From JAPOXR01 sp964291445 (GTDB lineage: Bacteria; Pseudomonadota; Alphaproteobacteria; Rhodobacterales; Rhodobacteraceae), in the NCBI GenBank assembly GCA_964291445.2, contig OZ219863.1:434001-498000 (forward strand): a stretch of DNA of 64,000 nucleotides, given 5' to 3'. The stretch's first letter is position 1; each line of letters begins with the position of its first letter. Below, one piece after another: positions 24,725 through 33,527 of this stretch. Position numbers and translations under genes: made by a program. The notes under the pieces were generated by a model. It ran no database searches. It was not told the origin of the DNA and saw only the letters and a list, made by a program, of their open reading frames with translations.

Positions 24725-26032
24725 CTACCGAGCCGACATCAGGTTCAATCTGAATGTCTTTTCGATCCGCCCCGCATCGCGCGGCGCAACCCCTGCCGCT
24801 TCGGCATGGCAGGCCCAGTCCCGAACAGACGCGCTCACCTCGTCCAGAATATGCAGTGCCCTGCGCCGTTTGAGGCCGACCGAGGCGGCAAACCGGAGGA
24901 GATCGTCATGCTCGAAGCCATTGTAGCGCCCTGCCAGACTCATCTGGTGGTCACGAGTCCATTGGCCGTGTGGATTATACGCGTAGGCAAGGTCATAGGC
25001 CGGCGACAGAGACCATTGCCCGGACCGGTTCATCAGGAATGAGATGTTCTTGACGTGGTCATCCTGGTTGCGAGAAATGACGTTGAAGATTGCCCGGCGA
25101 AACTGCTCCTCGACAATCGTCATCCCGAGACCCAATTCCCGAATTGTCATGATGGCCTGTTCGTACGAATACGCCGAGGGGTCGTTGAAATCGAAATGCT
25201 GCATGGCCCCGAGCGACTGCATGTGGATCTTTCGGCCGGTTTCGTCCCGATCGAATCGTTTTGTCATGAAGTGGCTACGGCCGCCCTCATGATGAAGCCG
25301 GCATTCCGACATGGATATGCCGGCAGCACGCGCCATGCAGGCATAGGCAAATTCGATCCTGCCAAACCCTTCGGAATCGGCCAGCCGCTTGTCCCTGTCA
25401 TTCGATACGCCATCGAATTTGAGGAGCCAGTGCTCGAACCCTTCCCCGGCGTCCAGTTGACCGGACCGGAATTCGCCGGTTGCTCGATTCCAGGCAAGTA
25501 CGGCCTTTGCGCGTGCACCGCCCGCCGACGTGCCGACGCTCAGAATGTCCTCGAGGGCACTGGTATCGCCCTCGCCGTCCAAATGCCCGGCAAGGTTGGC
25601 GCGCTCGTCGAGCACCCGGTTGGCCAGGTCGACCAATCGGGCAACCTCCAGTCGCCCGGCCCTGGACGGTCGCCGAATGGCAGGCTGGAATTCGAGTGCA
25701 CCGATGCCGCGACGGCCGATATAGCATAGCCGGTCGACCGGGTTGAATTCTGCCGGGTTCTTGTCGGTTTCGGCCAACCAGGCATCGATGAGCTGATTGC
25801 CGAACCGGTCCGGCAGGGCGTCTGCAAGCATGCCCGGCAAACCCTTGAAGGTTTCCCGGTTGAGAGACGAAAACTGGTAGGGCGCCTCACGGACCGGCAT
25901 GGTCAGCGGGGCAACCTCGACGCCGGCTGCGATGAAGACCGGGTCGTACTGGAAGACCGCGCGGGCACGGGCCTGGTCCCAGGACACCGCGCCAATGCGC
26001 GTTCCCCATAGCATGACATTTGCATCAGTCAT
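24725..26032 (-). CDS. hipA: HipA-type serine/threonine kinase toxin
   Basis: A 435-residue HipA kinase. In HipBA systems it phosphorylates a translation component (glutamyl-tRNA synthetase in E. coli) and induces dormancy. Seen here: the N-terminal couple_hipA-like domain (MLWGTRIGAVSWD), ALPDRFGNQLID, the serine-containing loop SVGTSAGGARAKA at about 165-177, WLLKFDG (ATP-binding Lys), the catalytic RNQDDHVKN at 321-329 and SPAYDLAYA with the magnesium Asp near 347. The ATG at 26032 overlaps the end of hipB by 8 bases. All kinase motifs are intact, so it is probably active. Confidence 0.92.
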   Translation of the reverse strand: MTDANVMLWGTRIGAVSWDQARARAVFQYDPVFIAAGVEVAPLTMPVREAPYQFSSLNRETFKGLPGMLADALPDRFGNQLIDAWLAETDKNPAEFNPVDRLCYIGRRGIGALEFQPAIRRPSRAGRLEVARLVDLANRVLDERANLAGHLDGEGDTSALEDILSVGTSAGGARAKAVLAWNRATGEFRSGQLDAGEGFEHWLLKFDGVSNDRDKRLADSEGFGRIEFAYACMARAAGISMSECRLHHEGGRSHFMTKRFDRDETGRKIHMQSLGAMQHFDFNDPSAYSYEQAIMTIRELGLGMTIVEEQFRRAIFNVISRNQDDHVKNISFLMNRSGQWSLSPAYDLAYAYNPHGQWTRDHQMSLAGRYNGFEHDDLLRFAASVGLKRRRALHILDEVSASVRDWACHAEAAGVAPRDAGRIEKTFRLNLMSAR

Positions 26033-26363
26033 CCGGATTGTCGCCCCATCTCCAGGCCGGGCCACCCTCACCGCGGGGTCGTGGACGGGCCCGGCGTCGC
26101 ATGGCACCGGACCGCGAAACCCGTTCGATCGGACGGATCTCGCCGGTGGGCAGCGCTCCAAGGATCTCACCTCCCAGATCCAGTGCCAAGGCCACTCGCA
26201 GGAATGTGTCGAGTGTCGATGGCCCGCCGGCCTCAAGTCGGCGCAACGTGCGCAGACCAATCCCGGCATCTTCTGCCAGCATGGACTGCGTCACGTTGAG
26301 GGACAGTCGCAACCGGGCAAGACGGGACCCGATCTCTATTTCCATTTGTCGGGATGTGTTCAT
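26025..26363 (-). CDS. hipB: HipB-type antitoxin / XRE repressor
   Basis: A 112-residue DNA-binding antitoxin. The helix-turn-helix is RLRLSLNVTQSMLAEDAGIGLRTLRRLEAG (about 18-47), followed by STLDTFLRVALALDL. The C-terminal third is rich in Arg, Gly and Pro and likely disordered. The start ATG at 26363 is preceded by GAGGGGAAC; longer upstream frames lack support. It precedes hipA in the same operon and should repress it by binding the sites in 26486-26534. Confidence 0.88.
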   Translation of the reverse strand: MNTSRQMEIEIGSRLARLRLSLNVTQSMLAEDAGIGLRTLRRLEAGGPSTLDTFLRVALALDLGGEILGALPTGEIRPIERVSRSGAMRRRARPRPRGEGGPAWRWGDNPDD

Positions 26364-26485
26364 GTTCCCCTCATGCAGCGACAAATGGCCGCTTACAGTT
26401 CTCAAATCCATATTACGGGTCGCATGTGGCCTACAACGACGACTCTTGTCAAGGGGCACTTTTAGGCCCATAAAAGACAAAAATT

Positions 26486-26534
26486 ACTACAACGTGCCTT
26501 ATATTGCCTATAATTTGGATTTCACTACAATGTG
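26486..26534. promoter_or_regulatory. Candidate hipBA operator/promoter region
   Basis: Two direct repeats ACTACAACGTG (26486-26496) and ACTACAATGTG (26524-26534) flank an inverted repeat TTATA-N5-TATAA (26499-26513) in an unusually AT-rich stretch about 120-170 bases upstream of hipB. HipB-type repressors bind repeated dyads over their own promoter, which is the reason for the assignment. Confidence 0.45.
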
Positions 26535-26596
26535 AGGAATATGCTGCGGCAAGGAGCGGAGCCCAATACGAAACACTCGATCAGTCGCCGCCAAGG

Positions 26597-26794
26597 TCAT
26601 CTTCCGAACCCGAGGGTTAATCTTGCAATTTCGAGTTGCGGACCCGACACCAGATCAATCTCGGCACACCCAAGCTTACCGAAGGCGTCCCGGATCTCTT
26701 CGTCTGTATACTCCTGGACGCACCGACTCCGCTCGATTTTCCACGGGCCATCGTTCCACGCGTGGGCACCTGCAGAAACAAACAGATAGTGCAC
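26597..26794 (-). CDS. Small uncharacterised protein, 65 residues
   Basis: A minus-strand frame with GTG at 26794 and AGGGGAG nine bases upstream; a TTG at 26800 is an alternative. The product (MHYLFVSAGAHAWNDGPW, then a Cys/Glu-rich middle and a C-terminal LTLGFGR) has no motif I can assign. It lies between hipBA and the RelBE-type pair and may be the N-terminal piece of a longer, truncated gene. Confidence 0.35.
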   Translation of the reverse strand: MHYLFVSAGAHAWNDGPWKIERSRCVQEYTDEEIRDAFGKLGCAEIDLVSGPQLEIARLTLGFGR

Positions 26795-26941
26795 TCGCAA
26801 ACACTCCCCTGCTAGACTTCTCCTGGCTCAGAGGATGCCCCGCCTGATGCTGGAATCGGCCGAACTACCGCTGCTGCTTCGTCATGGGGTTGTACCGGTT
26901 TGTCGGTCAATCGAGCAGAATTCCCTGGCTCCGGGGACCTC

Positions 26942-26961
26942 GACATGTTCTGGCACATGTC
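26942..26961. promoter_or_regulatory. Palindromic operator upstream of the RelB-type antitoxin
   Basis: GACATGT-N6-ACATGTC is a perfect 7-bp inverted repeat, followed 4 bases later by another ACATGT-like half (26965-26970). It lies 28 bases before the antitoxin ATG, where a ribbon-helix-helix antitoxin would bind for autoregulation. Confidence 0.55.
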
Positions 26962-26989
26962 ATACATGTAGTGCAACAAGGAGGTTTCC

Positions 26990-27208
26990 ATGCTTTCACT
27001 CCGCCTTCCAGCTGACATTGAATCCCGTCTTGAATCTCTTGCCAGGGAAACCGGCAGGACAAAAAGCTACTATGCCCGCGAAGCCATCCTCGAGAAGATC
27101 GAGGACATGGAAGATGCGTATCTGGGCAGCAAGATCCTGGACCGCATCCGGAAGGGTGAGGAAGAGGTGCTGACTGCAGAAGAGATGTGGCGTGGCCTGG
27201 ACGATTGA
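26990..27208 (+). CDS. RelB/RHH-type antitoxin
   Basis: A 72-residue antitoxin. MLSLRLPADIESRLESLARETGRTKSYYAREAI is a ribbon-helix-helix DNA-binding domain, and the acidic tail EEVLTAEEMWRGLDD is the usual toxin-wrapping part. It has a near-ideal Shine-Dalgarno AAGGAGG 5 nt before the ATG. The toxin gene starts 17 bases before its stop. The palindrome at 26942-26961 is the likely autoregulatory site. Confidence 0.9.
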   Translation: MLSLRLPADIESRLESLARETGRTKSYYAREAILEKIEDMEDAYLGSKILDRIRKGEEEVLTAEEMWRGLDD

Positions 27209-27464
27209 GTATGCCGGGAGTGTTCGGAAATCCGTTCGTCGCCTCGACCGGCAAGTCCGGCGCCGTATCCGGGATTTTCTCGAGCTCAGATTGGCTGGCA
27301 TGGAAGACCCGAGGCAGATAGGTTCACCGCTGCACGGGAGACAGCACCGCAATCTCTGGCGATACCGTGTCGGAGACTACAGGATTGTCGCTGAAATCAA
27401 CGACAGGGACATTCGTATTCTGATTGTCCGGATTGCACACCGCCGCCACGTCTACGATTCGTAA
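27192..27464 (+). CDS. RelE/ParE-type toxin
   Basis: A 90-residue toxin of the RelE superfamily. It begins at GTG with AWTIEYAGSVRKSVRRLDRQVRRRI and shows the characteristic GSPLHGRQHRNLWRYRVGDYRIVAEI and late RIAHRRHVYD blocks, the latter with basic residues matching RelE's catalytic surface. Family members cleave ribosome-bound mRNA. It overlaps its antitoxin gene by 17 bases and looks intact. Confidence 0.92.
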   Translation: MAWTIEYAGSVRKSVRRLDRQVRRRIRDFLELRLAGMEDPRQIGSPLHGRQHRNLWRYRVGDYRIVAEINDRDIRILIVRIAHRRHVYDS

Positions 27465-27979
27465 TGCCGGCAGGCTGGACCGAAGGAACACTGCGGGGCC
27501 AGGGTGGATCCGGCTCGTCCAGAATCTCGAACGGGATTGAGCATCTGCCGCCGCCGCTCTTGCACAATGTCCCTGGCTGGTTCAATCCGGTCGCACGTAT
27601 AGGGCGTCACTTGCGAGATTCACTCCGCGCCAATCTTGTGACACCCTACAGGAGGGCTGGATTTGCAGGCCTTCCGCCCAGGCCCTGCCCGCCCGTTGAA
27701 CCATCCCCTGTCGAACAGAGTATGTGGCGCTCCCAGGGGCCGTTCACGGTTGGTTGGAAGGAGAGAACACTTGCACGCGGCTGGAATATTCAATTCGAAT
27801 TTGGAACGATTGACGGACCTATTGCTTCGTCTCTATCAGAACTTGTGCCAGACATGACCTCTCTGATCAGCAGACGGCCTGACTCTTGCATCTGTCAGCC
27901 GACCGAGCCGAGCCGCACGCTCACGGCCAGGCCTGGAGCGGACAGGGCTTGCGACTCCGACGAATCTGCAGTGCCGGGC
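27465..27979. other. Intergenic, no gene seen
   Basis: About 515 bases between the RelE-type toxin and the end of the convergent GMC gene. Long plus-strand frames here are the opposite strand of the GMC gene extended leftward. I see no supported gene. Confidence 0.45.
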
Positions 27980-29632
27980 CTATCGCTGGGCGGTCTCCCA
28001 GTTGGGGTCGACGAAGTACGGCAATTCCGATGGAGGCTCAATTTGCCTTCCCAGGATGTGGTCGGCCGCCTTCTCGCCGATCATCATCGTCGGGCAATTC
28101 AGATTGGCAGATGGAATGACCGGCATGATGGATGCGTCGGCCACCCGAAGGCAGTCGGTGCCGATCACCCGGCACTCGCTGTCGACAACCGCCATGTCGT
28201 CTTCGCCCATCTTGCAGGTACCGCACGGGTGATACGACGAATGACAGGTCCGGCGCAGCCAAGCGCCGATCTCGTCGTCGCTGTCGACATGTTCTCCCGG
28301 AGACAGTTCCTGGCCGGCGAGGCGGGACAGTGCGGGCTGGCGCAACAACTCGCGGGACAGGTTGAGTCCGGATTTGAGATCGTCCATGTCACGGGGGTGC
28401 TCCAGCAGGTTGAACCGAATGAGAGGACGCTGCCTGTCATCCGTCTTGCCCAGGCGAACGGTCCCCCTGCTGGCCGGCCTCTGGACGCCGAATTGAAGTT
28501 GGAAGGCATGCTGCCTGGCAAAATCGGAGCTGCCTTCTGCCACCGCAATGGCGAACAGGGCAATCTGGAGATCGGGAAATCGGACCCCGAGCCTGGACCG
28601 GATGAAGGCCACCGCGTCGAAATGGTTGTTGGCAAGCACACCCTTCCGTGTCCACATCCATTCGATGATACCCTTCGCCTTCGAGACCAGGTTGTCGTGG
28701 CGGTGAAGGGTGACCGGCTCCGTGCACGCCACCTGGACCGAGGAAAGTGGATGGTCCATCAGGTTTTCACCGACACCCGGCAGGTTGTGGACGACGTCGA
28801 TGCCGCGATCCCGGAGGTGGTCTGCTGGCCCGATGCCGGAATTCATCAGCAGGACCGGACTGTTGAAGGCTCCGGCACAAATCACGACCTCGCGCCTTGC
28901 GAACACGGTCGTTGTCTCGTTGCCATGGCGAAACTCGACGCCCCGGGCCTTCCTGTTGTCAAGCAGGATGCGTGTTGCCACGCAGTTGGTCCGAATTCGC
29001 AGGTTGGGCGGAGGATTGTGAAGATAGCCGCGGGCAGTCGACGAGCGCAGCCCGCCGGCGACGTTTTTCGGTAGCAGTCCGAAGCCGTCCTGCTGGAAGC
29101 CGTTGACATCGGCGGTTGACCGGTAGCCTGCCTGTGTACCGGCATCGAGGAATGCCTGGGCGAGCAGGTCCGGCGCCGTGGTGGTTACCGCGATCGGCCC
29201 TCTTTCGCCCTTGTACTCGCTTGGCCCGTCCATTCGGGCCTCCAGCCGCCTGAAATAGGGCAGAACATCGGCGTATGACCAGCCGGCCGCCCCGGCGCTG
29301 GCCCAGCCCTCGTAGTCGAGCGGGTGGCCGCGCAAATAGAGCTGGCCATTTATCGACGACGAGCCGCCGAGCACCCGGCCGCGGGGCTGCTTCAGGCGGC
29401 GCTGGCCAAGGAATGGTTCGGGCTCTGTCTCGTAACTCCAGTTATAGGCGGGTGCATCATAGGCATGGCGCATTGCCGCCGGGATGCGCAGGAGCAGGCT
29501 TCGGTCGGCAGGTCCTGCCTCCAGCAGCAGAACGGGGCCGGAACCGAACTCGGCCAGTCTTGCGGCGACGATGGCACCGGCGCTGCCAGAGCCCACGACG
29601 ACAAAGTCATGGCATAGCTCCGAAGTCGTCAA
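27980..29632 (-). CDS. Choline dehydrogenase-like GMC oxidoreductase (BetA type)
   Basis: A 550-residue FAD enzyme whose termini resemble BetA. The FAD fold is DFVVVGSGSAGAIVAARLAE, then RGRVLGGSSSINGQLYLRGH. The C-terminal block SSYHPCGTCKMGEDDMAVVDSECRV and DASIMPVIPSANLNCPTMMIGEKAADHI is typical of choline dehydrogenases, with the active-site His and Asn. Start is TTG at 29632 with GGAGAGG 7 nt upstream; no ATG fits the frame. It is the third gene of the minus-strand unit 31920-27980, near a choline-sulfatase gene, so choline or a related alcohol is a reasonable substrate guess. Confidence 0.88.
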   Translation of the reverse strand: MTTSELCHDFVVVGSGSAGAIVAARLAEFGSGPVLLLEAGPADRSLLLRIPAAMRHAYDAPAYNWSYETEPEPFLGQRRLKQPRGRVLGGSSSINGQLYLRGHPLDYEGWASAGAAGWSYADVLPYFRRLEARMDGPSEYKGERGPIAVTTTAPDLLAQAFLDAGTQAGYRSTADVNGFQQDGFGLLPKNVAGGLRSSTARGYLHNPPPNLRIRTNCVATRILLDNRKARGVEFRHGNETTTVFARREVVICAGAFNSPVLLMNSGIGPADHLRDRGIDVVHNLPGVGENLMDHPLSSVQVACTEPVTLHRHDNLVSKAKGIIEWMWTRKGVLANNHFDAVAFIRSRLGVRFPDLQIALFAIAVAEGSSDFARQHAFQLQFGVQRPASRGTVRLGKTDDRQRPLIRFNLLEHPRDMDDLKSGLNLSRELLRQPALSRLAGQELSPGEHVDSDDEIGAWLRRTCHSSYHPCGTCKMGEDDMAVVDSECRVIGTDCLRVADASIMPVIPSANLNCPTMMIGEKAADHILGRQIEPPSELPYFVDPNWETAQR

Positions 29633-29687
29633 TCCCGGACCTCTCCCCGTTGCGGACCGCCAGCCGCATGATCGGCCCGGATGCCAG

Positions 29688-30713
29688 TCATCCCGTGTAG
29701 TCGTTCAGCGTGAAGAACAGGGTGTCGCCGACCTGGCAGAGCGCCGGTGTGCGCTTGCAGAACACGACCCCGCCTCTCCTGAAATACAGCTTCTCCGGTG
29801 CCAGCCACGGCTCCTTGAGCGACCAGATATAGCCCGCAAACTGGCCATCCTCGACCTCATCGCCCAAATTGACCCGCGGCTCGAACATGCCGTCCTTGTA
29901 GGCAAAGATGTAGTTCTCGTCCGTTTGCATGTCCATGAGGCGAACCTCGTGTTCCGGCTCCGGCAGGTCGAGGCTCGGGGGGAGTATGCCCATCTCCCTG
30001 AGGCACCTGCGCATGCCATTATAGGCAAAGTCGCGGATCCACGGCCTGATCTTGCCGCCGCCGCCGAGTTCGGTCGAGAGGTAGACGATGTCCTTGGGCA
30101 GCACCTCCCCCGACAGGGTCGTTTCATGCACCCGGTTGCCGACGATGCCGAGCGGCGACCCGAAGAGTTCGAGGAACTTCATCTGCATGGCGTCCTTGGT
30201 GGCATCGCCCATGAGGCGAATCTTCGCCGAGGGGTGGTGGTCGATCGACTTGCCGGCGGAATGGAGATCGAAAACGGCGTCGGCCAGGTCGATCAGCTGG
30301 TTGGTGATGAACCATGCGATCATCTCGGTTGGCGACCCCAGCCGTTTGCCGGGGAACAACCGGTTTAGATTGGCCTCGCCGGTCCAGTCCAGCGGCGATG
30401 TTCGACGCCCGGCATAGAATGCCGGTGCATTTGCCGCCGGCAGGAGGATGATCTGCCCGGTGATGTCCGATGGCTGCAGGGCCTGGTAGAGCTCGTTGCA
30501 GACCGACACCCCCTCGTATTCGTCGCCGTGATTGGCGCCGACGACGATGGCGCAAGGGCCGTCGCCGTTCCGGATCGACATGACCGGAACCGGGATCCAG
30601 CCATAGGCGGAACGGTCGGATGAAAACTGGATTCGCAGGTAGCCATGGTGTTTGCCATCCTGCTGGAAATCAACTTCGCAGGCAGGTGCGAAGCTTACGA
30701 TCGGACATGACAT
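29688..30713 (-). CDS. AstE/AspA-type zinc deacylase (DoeB/EutE-like)
   Basis: A 341-residue metallohydrolase of the succinylglutamate desuccinylase/aspartoacylase family. Zinc ligands are in GANHGDEYEG (His and Glu) and VFDLHSAGKSIDHHPSA (His). The opening HHGYLRIQFSSDRSAYGWIPVPVMSIRNGDGP and the AFYAGRRTSPLDWTGEANLNRLFPG segment closely follow DoeB, the N-acetyl-diaminobutyrate deacetylase of ectoine catabolism; the tail is a lipoyl-like beta domain. The ATG at 30713 has AAGGGA upstream and starts 22 bases after the aminotransferase stop. A deacetylase acting after an M24 ring-opening hydrolase fits the ectoine route, but the true substrate is inferred. Confidence 0.85.
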   Translation of the reverse strand: MSCPIVSFAPACEVDFQQDGKHHGYLRIQFSSDRSAYGWIPVPVMSIRNGDGPCAIVVGANHGDEYEGVSVCNELYQALQPSDITGQIILLPAANAPAFYAGRRTSPLDWTGEANLNRLFPGKRLGSPTEMIAWFITNQLIDLADAVFDLHSAGKSIDHHPSAKIRLMGDATKDAMQMKFLELFGSPLGIVGNRVHETTLSGEVLPKDIVYLSTELGGGGKIRPWIRDFAYNGMRRCLREMGILPPSLDLPEPEHEVRLMDMQTDENYIFAYKDGMFEPRVNLGDEVEDGQFAGYIWSLKEPWLAPEKLYFRRGGVVFCKRTPALCQVGDTLFFTLNDYTG

Positions 30714-30735
30714 GGTTGTATCCCTTGCTGCTGTT

Positions 30736-31920
30736 TCAGCCGGTTGCGGCTGTTGATTTGTAGGTTCTGTACGCCGCACCGAGCATGGCAATGCCGCGCC
30801 TGATCTCGTCTTCGGTCACAAAACTGTAGGCCAGTCGAATGAAATTTCCCGGGTCGGACACCGGAAAGCTCAGCCGACCGGACGAGGCCTCGACACCCTC
30901 CTCGATTCCCAGCTCGACCACGCGCTCTGCCTTGTCGCCATCCGGCAAGGCAGCCCACAGGAAATATCCGCCGGCCGGAGCCCTGACGGCAGCTTCGGGA
31001 ATATGCGTTGTCAGCGCCGAAACCATGACGTCCCGGTGCAGCCGCATCTGTTTTTTCAACTCGTCGACATGATGGCCGATCCGGTTAGATCGCATGAGTT
31101 GCACGACGATTCGCTGTGCAAAGGTGTTGGATCCGCCATCGGCCTTCTGGAGGGCCATTCGCCGGATGACGCCGGCAGCGCCGATTGCCCACCCCACGCG
31201 CAAGCCCGGCGCCAGCGTCTTGGATACGGTGCCAAGCGAAATGACATGGCCGGTCGTGTCAAGCGACTTGATCGGTGCGACGGCGTTGCCTTCGAACCGG
31301 ACGCGGCGGTACGGGTCATCCTCGCAGATCAGGAATTCGTAACGCCGGGCAAGCTCCAGCATCCGTTCACGCCGTCGAAGGCTGGTGGTGATGCCGGTTG
31401 GATTGTGAAAGTCGGGCACGTCGAAGAGCAGTTTCGGCATCGGCTCGGCATTGGCGGCGATGTGGCGGAGCTTCGCTTCGAGCTCGTCGGTATCCAGCCC
31501 ATCCTCGTCCTGGCCGACATCGACGAACTGGACGTTGTGCGTGCGCATGATGTGGATGGTCGTCATGTAGGTCGGCCGGGTGACGATGACTCGGTCGCCC
31601 GGTTCGATGAACACCCGGCATGCCAGGTCGAACGCGCTCTTGGCCCCATAGGTGACAAGCACATTGTCGGGCTCTGCCTCGATCCCGTCCTCGCTGGCAA
31701 ACCGGCAGATTTCCTCGCGAAGGTCATCCAGCCCCATTAGCGGTCCGTATTGCATCGCCTCTTCGCGCAACGGACCGACCGCATCCGCCGCTTCGACCAC
31801 GACATCCGGCAGCAGCGGAGGATAAGCGGCACCGCTGTTGAGCGAAATCGTTCCCGGTACGTGGTCGAATACCGATCTGCCCAGGATCGAGGACCTTCTG
31901 GCGAACCTGAATTCAGTCAT
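30736..31920 (-). CDS. PLP-dependent aminotransferase, class I/II (MocR-like domain without HTH)
   Basis: A 394-residue fold-type I aminotransferase. FDVPDFHNPTGITTSLRRRERMLELA carries the cofactor Asn/Pro region, CEDDPYRRVRF the conserved Asp and Tyr, and SLGTVSKTLAPGLRVGW the Schiff-base Lys; the C-terminus has the substrate-carboxylate Arg in NFIRLAYSF. It resembles the aminotransferase half of MocR regulators and 2-aminoadipate transaminases, but lacks the GntR DNA-binding half. ATG at 31920 (a GTG at 31926 is an alternative; neither has a strong Shine-Dalgarno). First gene of the minus-strand unit, divergent from the M24 hydrolase. Confidence 0.88.
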   Translation of the reverse strand: MTEFRFARRSSILGRSVFDHVPGTISLNSGAAYPPLLPDVVVEAADAVGPLREEAMQYGPLMGLDDLREEICRFASEDGIEAEPDNVLVTYGAKSAFDLACRVFIEPGDRVIVTRPTYMTTIHIMRTHNVQFVDVGQDEDGLDTDELEAKLRHIAANAEPMPKLLFDVPDFHNPTGITTSLRRRERMLELARRYEFLICEDDPYRRVRFEGNAVAPIKSLDTTGHVISLGTVSKTLAPGLRVGWAIGAAGVIRRMALQKADGGSNTFAQRIVVQLMRSNRIGHHVDELKKQMRLHRDVMVSALTTHIPEAAVRAPAGGYFLWAALPDGDKAERVVELGIEEGVEASSGRLSFPVSDPGNFIRLAYSFVTEDEIRRGIAMLGAAYRTYKSTAATG

Positions 31921-31926
31921 CTGCAC

Positions 31927-32014
31927 ACGGGGAGGTGTTTGCGCGGCCCGCCATGGAGTGGCGCCTTGACCACGACTCCTCCGGATACGGGGAGGTGCAT
32001 GCTCGGCCTGCCAT
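31927..32014. repeat. Imperfect direct repeat in divergent regulatory region
   Basis: A 28-base segment starting ACGGGGAGGTG and ending GCCATG occurs at 31927-31954 and again at exactly +60 (31987-32014) with a few mismatches in between. It lies at the 5' side of the aminotransferase gene and may hold regulator sites or be a duplicated leader. Confidence 0.5.
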
Positions 32015-32227
32015 GCTCATGGCTCCGTCGCCGCCAAATCCCGGAGGACGGAGAAGACAGACGAGCGGTCGTGCCGGGACTGGCACCGCGGCGCCGGCAG
32101 GGCCGCTCCCTCCAGGGGTGCTGCCGCCATTCCTTGCAGACCGGCCATCATGTGAGCCGAGCGGAGCCGGCATCGGTTTCCCCCTGGGCTGGCCATCCTC
32201 CGTCGCTCCGAAAAACTGCTTGCATCA

Positions 32228-32261
32228 AACAATATATTATCTATTGTTATTGACAGGTCAA
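32228..32261. promoter_or_regulatory. Two adjacent palindromes upstream of the M24 hydrolase gene
   Basis: AACAATA-N7-TATTGTT (32228-32248) is a perfect 7-bp dyad and is followed at once by TTGACAGGTCAA (32250-32261), a 5-bp dyad. Both lie 18-51 bases before the M24 start in the only AT-rich part of the divergent region. They are candidate operators for the GntR/FCD regulator encoded at 39852. Confidence 0.5.
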
Positions 32262-32278
32262 CAGGGGGTTGCAGGAGA

Positions 32279-33442
32279 ATGGGGCCGGAATTCGCCGATT
32301 TTCCGCGCGAGGAATTCGAGGATCGCTACGCGAGAACCCGCGCCCGCATGGCCGACAGGAAGATCGACGCACTCCTGGTCACCGAACGTCTCAACTACCA
32401 GTACTATAGCGGGCACCGCTCCGAGCAATGCGCCGTCGACAAGATTCGCCCCTACATGTTCATCCTGCCGAGGGATGATGATCCGGTGCTGATCACCATG
32501 CCGTTCGAGGTGGCGCAGGTCGAACAGACCTGTTTTGTCACCGACATCAGGACAACCGGCGGGCTGACAGGACATCCGGAATTCATCGCCGGCGTTCTCA
32601 GGGATGTCGGCCTGGCGACGGCGCGTATCGGGTGCGAGCTTGGCAGGGAACAGTATCTGGGCATCAGCCATCTCGGATTCCAGGAGATGGTGAACGATCT
32701 TTCCAGCGCCGAATTCGTCGATGCCGCCGACATCATTCTGGCGGTCCGGAACGTCAAGTCGTCCCTGGAAATCGACTATTTGCGCCGCGCCGGCATCATC
32801 AGCGCCGAAGCGCAGGCCAGGACCTTCGGCGAGGTTCATGCAGGAATGACCGAGAACCAGGTTGCACGGGTCCTGCGCCGGAACCTGATCGAGGGCGGGG
32901 CCGAGAAACTCTCCCTGCTCTGCGTGCTGTCCGGGGCCAACGAGAAAGGCATCGTGCTCCTGCCGACCGATCGGGTCATCCGCAAGGGCGAGACGCTCGG
33001 CTTCGATGTCGGCGTTTCCTATCGCGGCTACTGGTCGGATCTGGCCAGGACTGCCTCGATCGGCCCGCCATCGGAGGAGCTCACCGAATTCTATCAATGG
33101 ATGATGCGGCTCCGGCATGACTGCAACATGCAGTTGCGGGCCGGAAACAGGCCGGCCGACGTCATCGCCGTCGTCGACAGCTATTTGGAGGCGCGTGGCC
33201 TCAAGACCATGGGCGTCGGGCGCGTCGGCCACGGGGTCGGCATCGAAACGACGGAGTTTCCGTCCCTGGCGGCCTTCGAGGACGTCACCTTCGAGGCGGG
33301 CAACGTCTTCGCCTGCAATCCGAATTTCGCAAATCATCTCGGGTTCATCAACGCCGAGGATAACTGGGCGGTGACCTCGAGCGACCCGGACCTCCTGTCG
33401 GCCCCGGCCGCACAGTTCGACATTCCGGTGATCGAAGCATGA
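32279..33442 (+). CDS. M24 family hydrolase (DoeA/creatinase-like)
   Basis: A 387-residue pita-bread-fold enzyme. The N-terminal creatinase-like domain reads RMADRKIDALLVTERLNYQYYSGHRSEQ; the C-terminal catalytic domain has LGFDVGVSYRGYWSDLARTA (two Asp of the metal site) and GRVGHGVGIETTEFPS (His). Where metal-dependent members have an EPG-type Glu, this protein has FACNPNFANHLG, and only the last Glu (INAEDNWAV) remains. Creatinase and some relatives work without metal, so a metal-free hydrolase is likely. With the DoeB-like deacylase and Ehu-like importer nearby, ring opening of ectoine or a relative is the leading guess. Confidence 0.82.
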   Translation: MGPEFADFPREEFEDRYARTRARMADRKIDALLVTERLNYQYYSGHRSEQCAVDKIRPYMFILPRDDDPVLITMPFEVAQVEQTCFVTDIRTTGGLTGHPEFIAGVLRDVGLATARIGCELGREQYLGISHLGFQEMVNDLSSAEFVDAADIILAVRNVKSSLEIDYLRRAGIISAEAQARTFGEVHAGMTENQVARVLRRNLIEGGAEKLSLLCVLSGANEKGIVLLPTDRVIRKGETLGFDVGVSYRGYWSDLARTASIGPPSEELTEFYQWMMRLRHDCNMQLRAGNRPADVIAVVDSYLEARGLKTMGVGRVGHGVGIETTEFPSLAAFEDVTFEAGNVFACNPNFANHLGFINAEDNWAVTSSDPDLLSAPAAQFDIPVIEA

Positions 33443-33527
33443 GGCATGAGCAGTACAATGACACTCGCCGTAGCGAAGAGGCATTCGCGCCGGCAGGCAG
33501 ACAGGCATTCAGAAAGGAGAAGCCAAG

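Noticed and set aside
27464..29074. Long plus-strand open frame of 536 codons
   Set aside because: It is the opposite strand of the GMC oxidoreductase gene; it has no motifs and arises from GC-rich codon structure.
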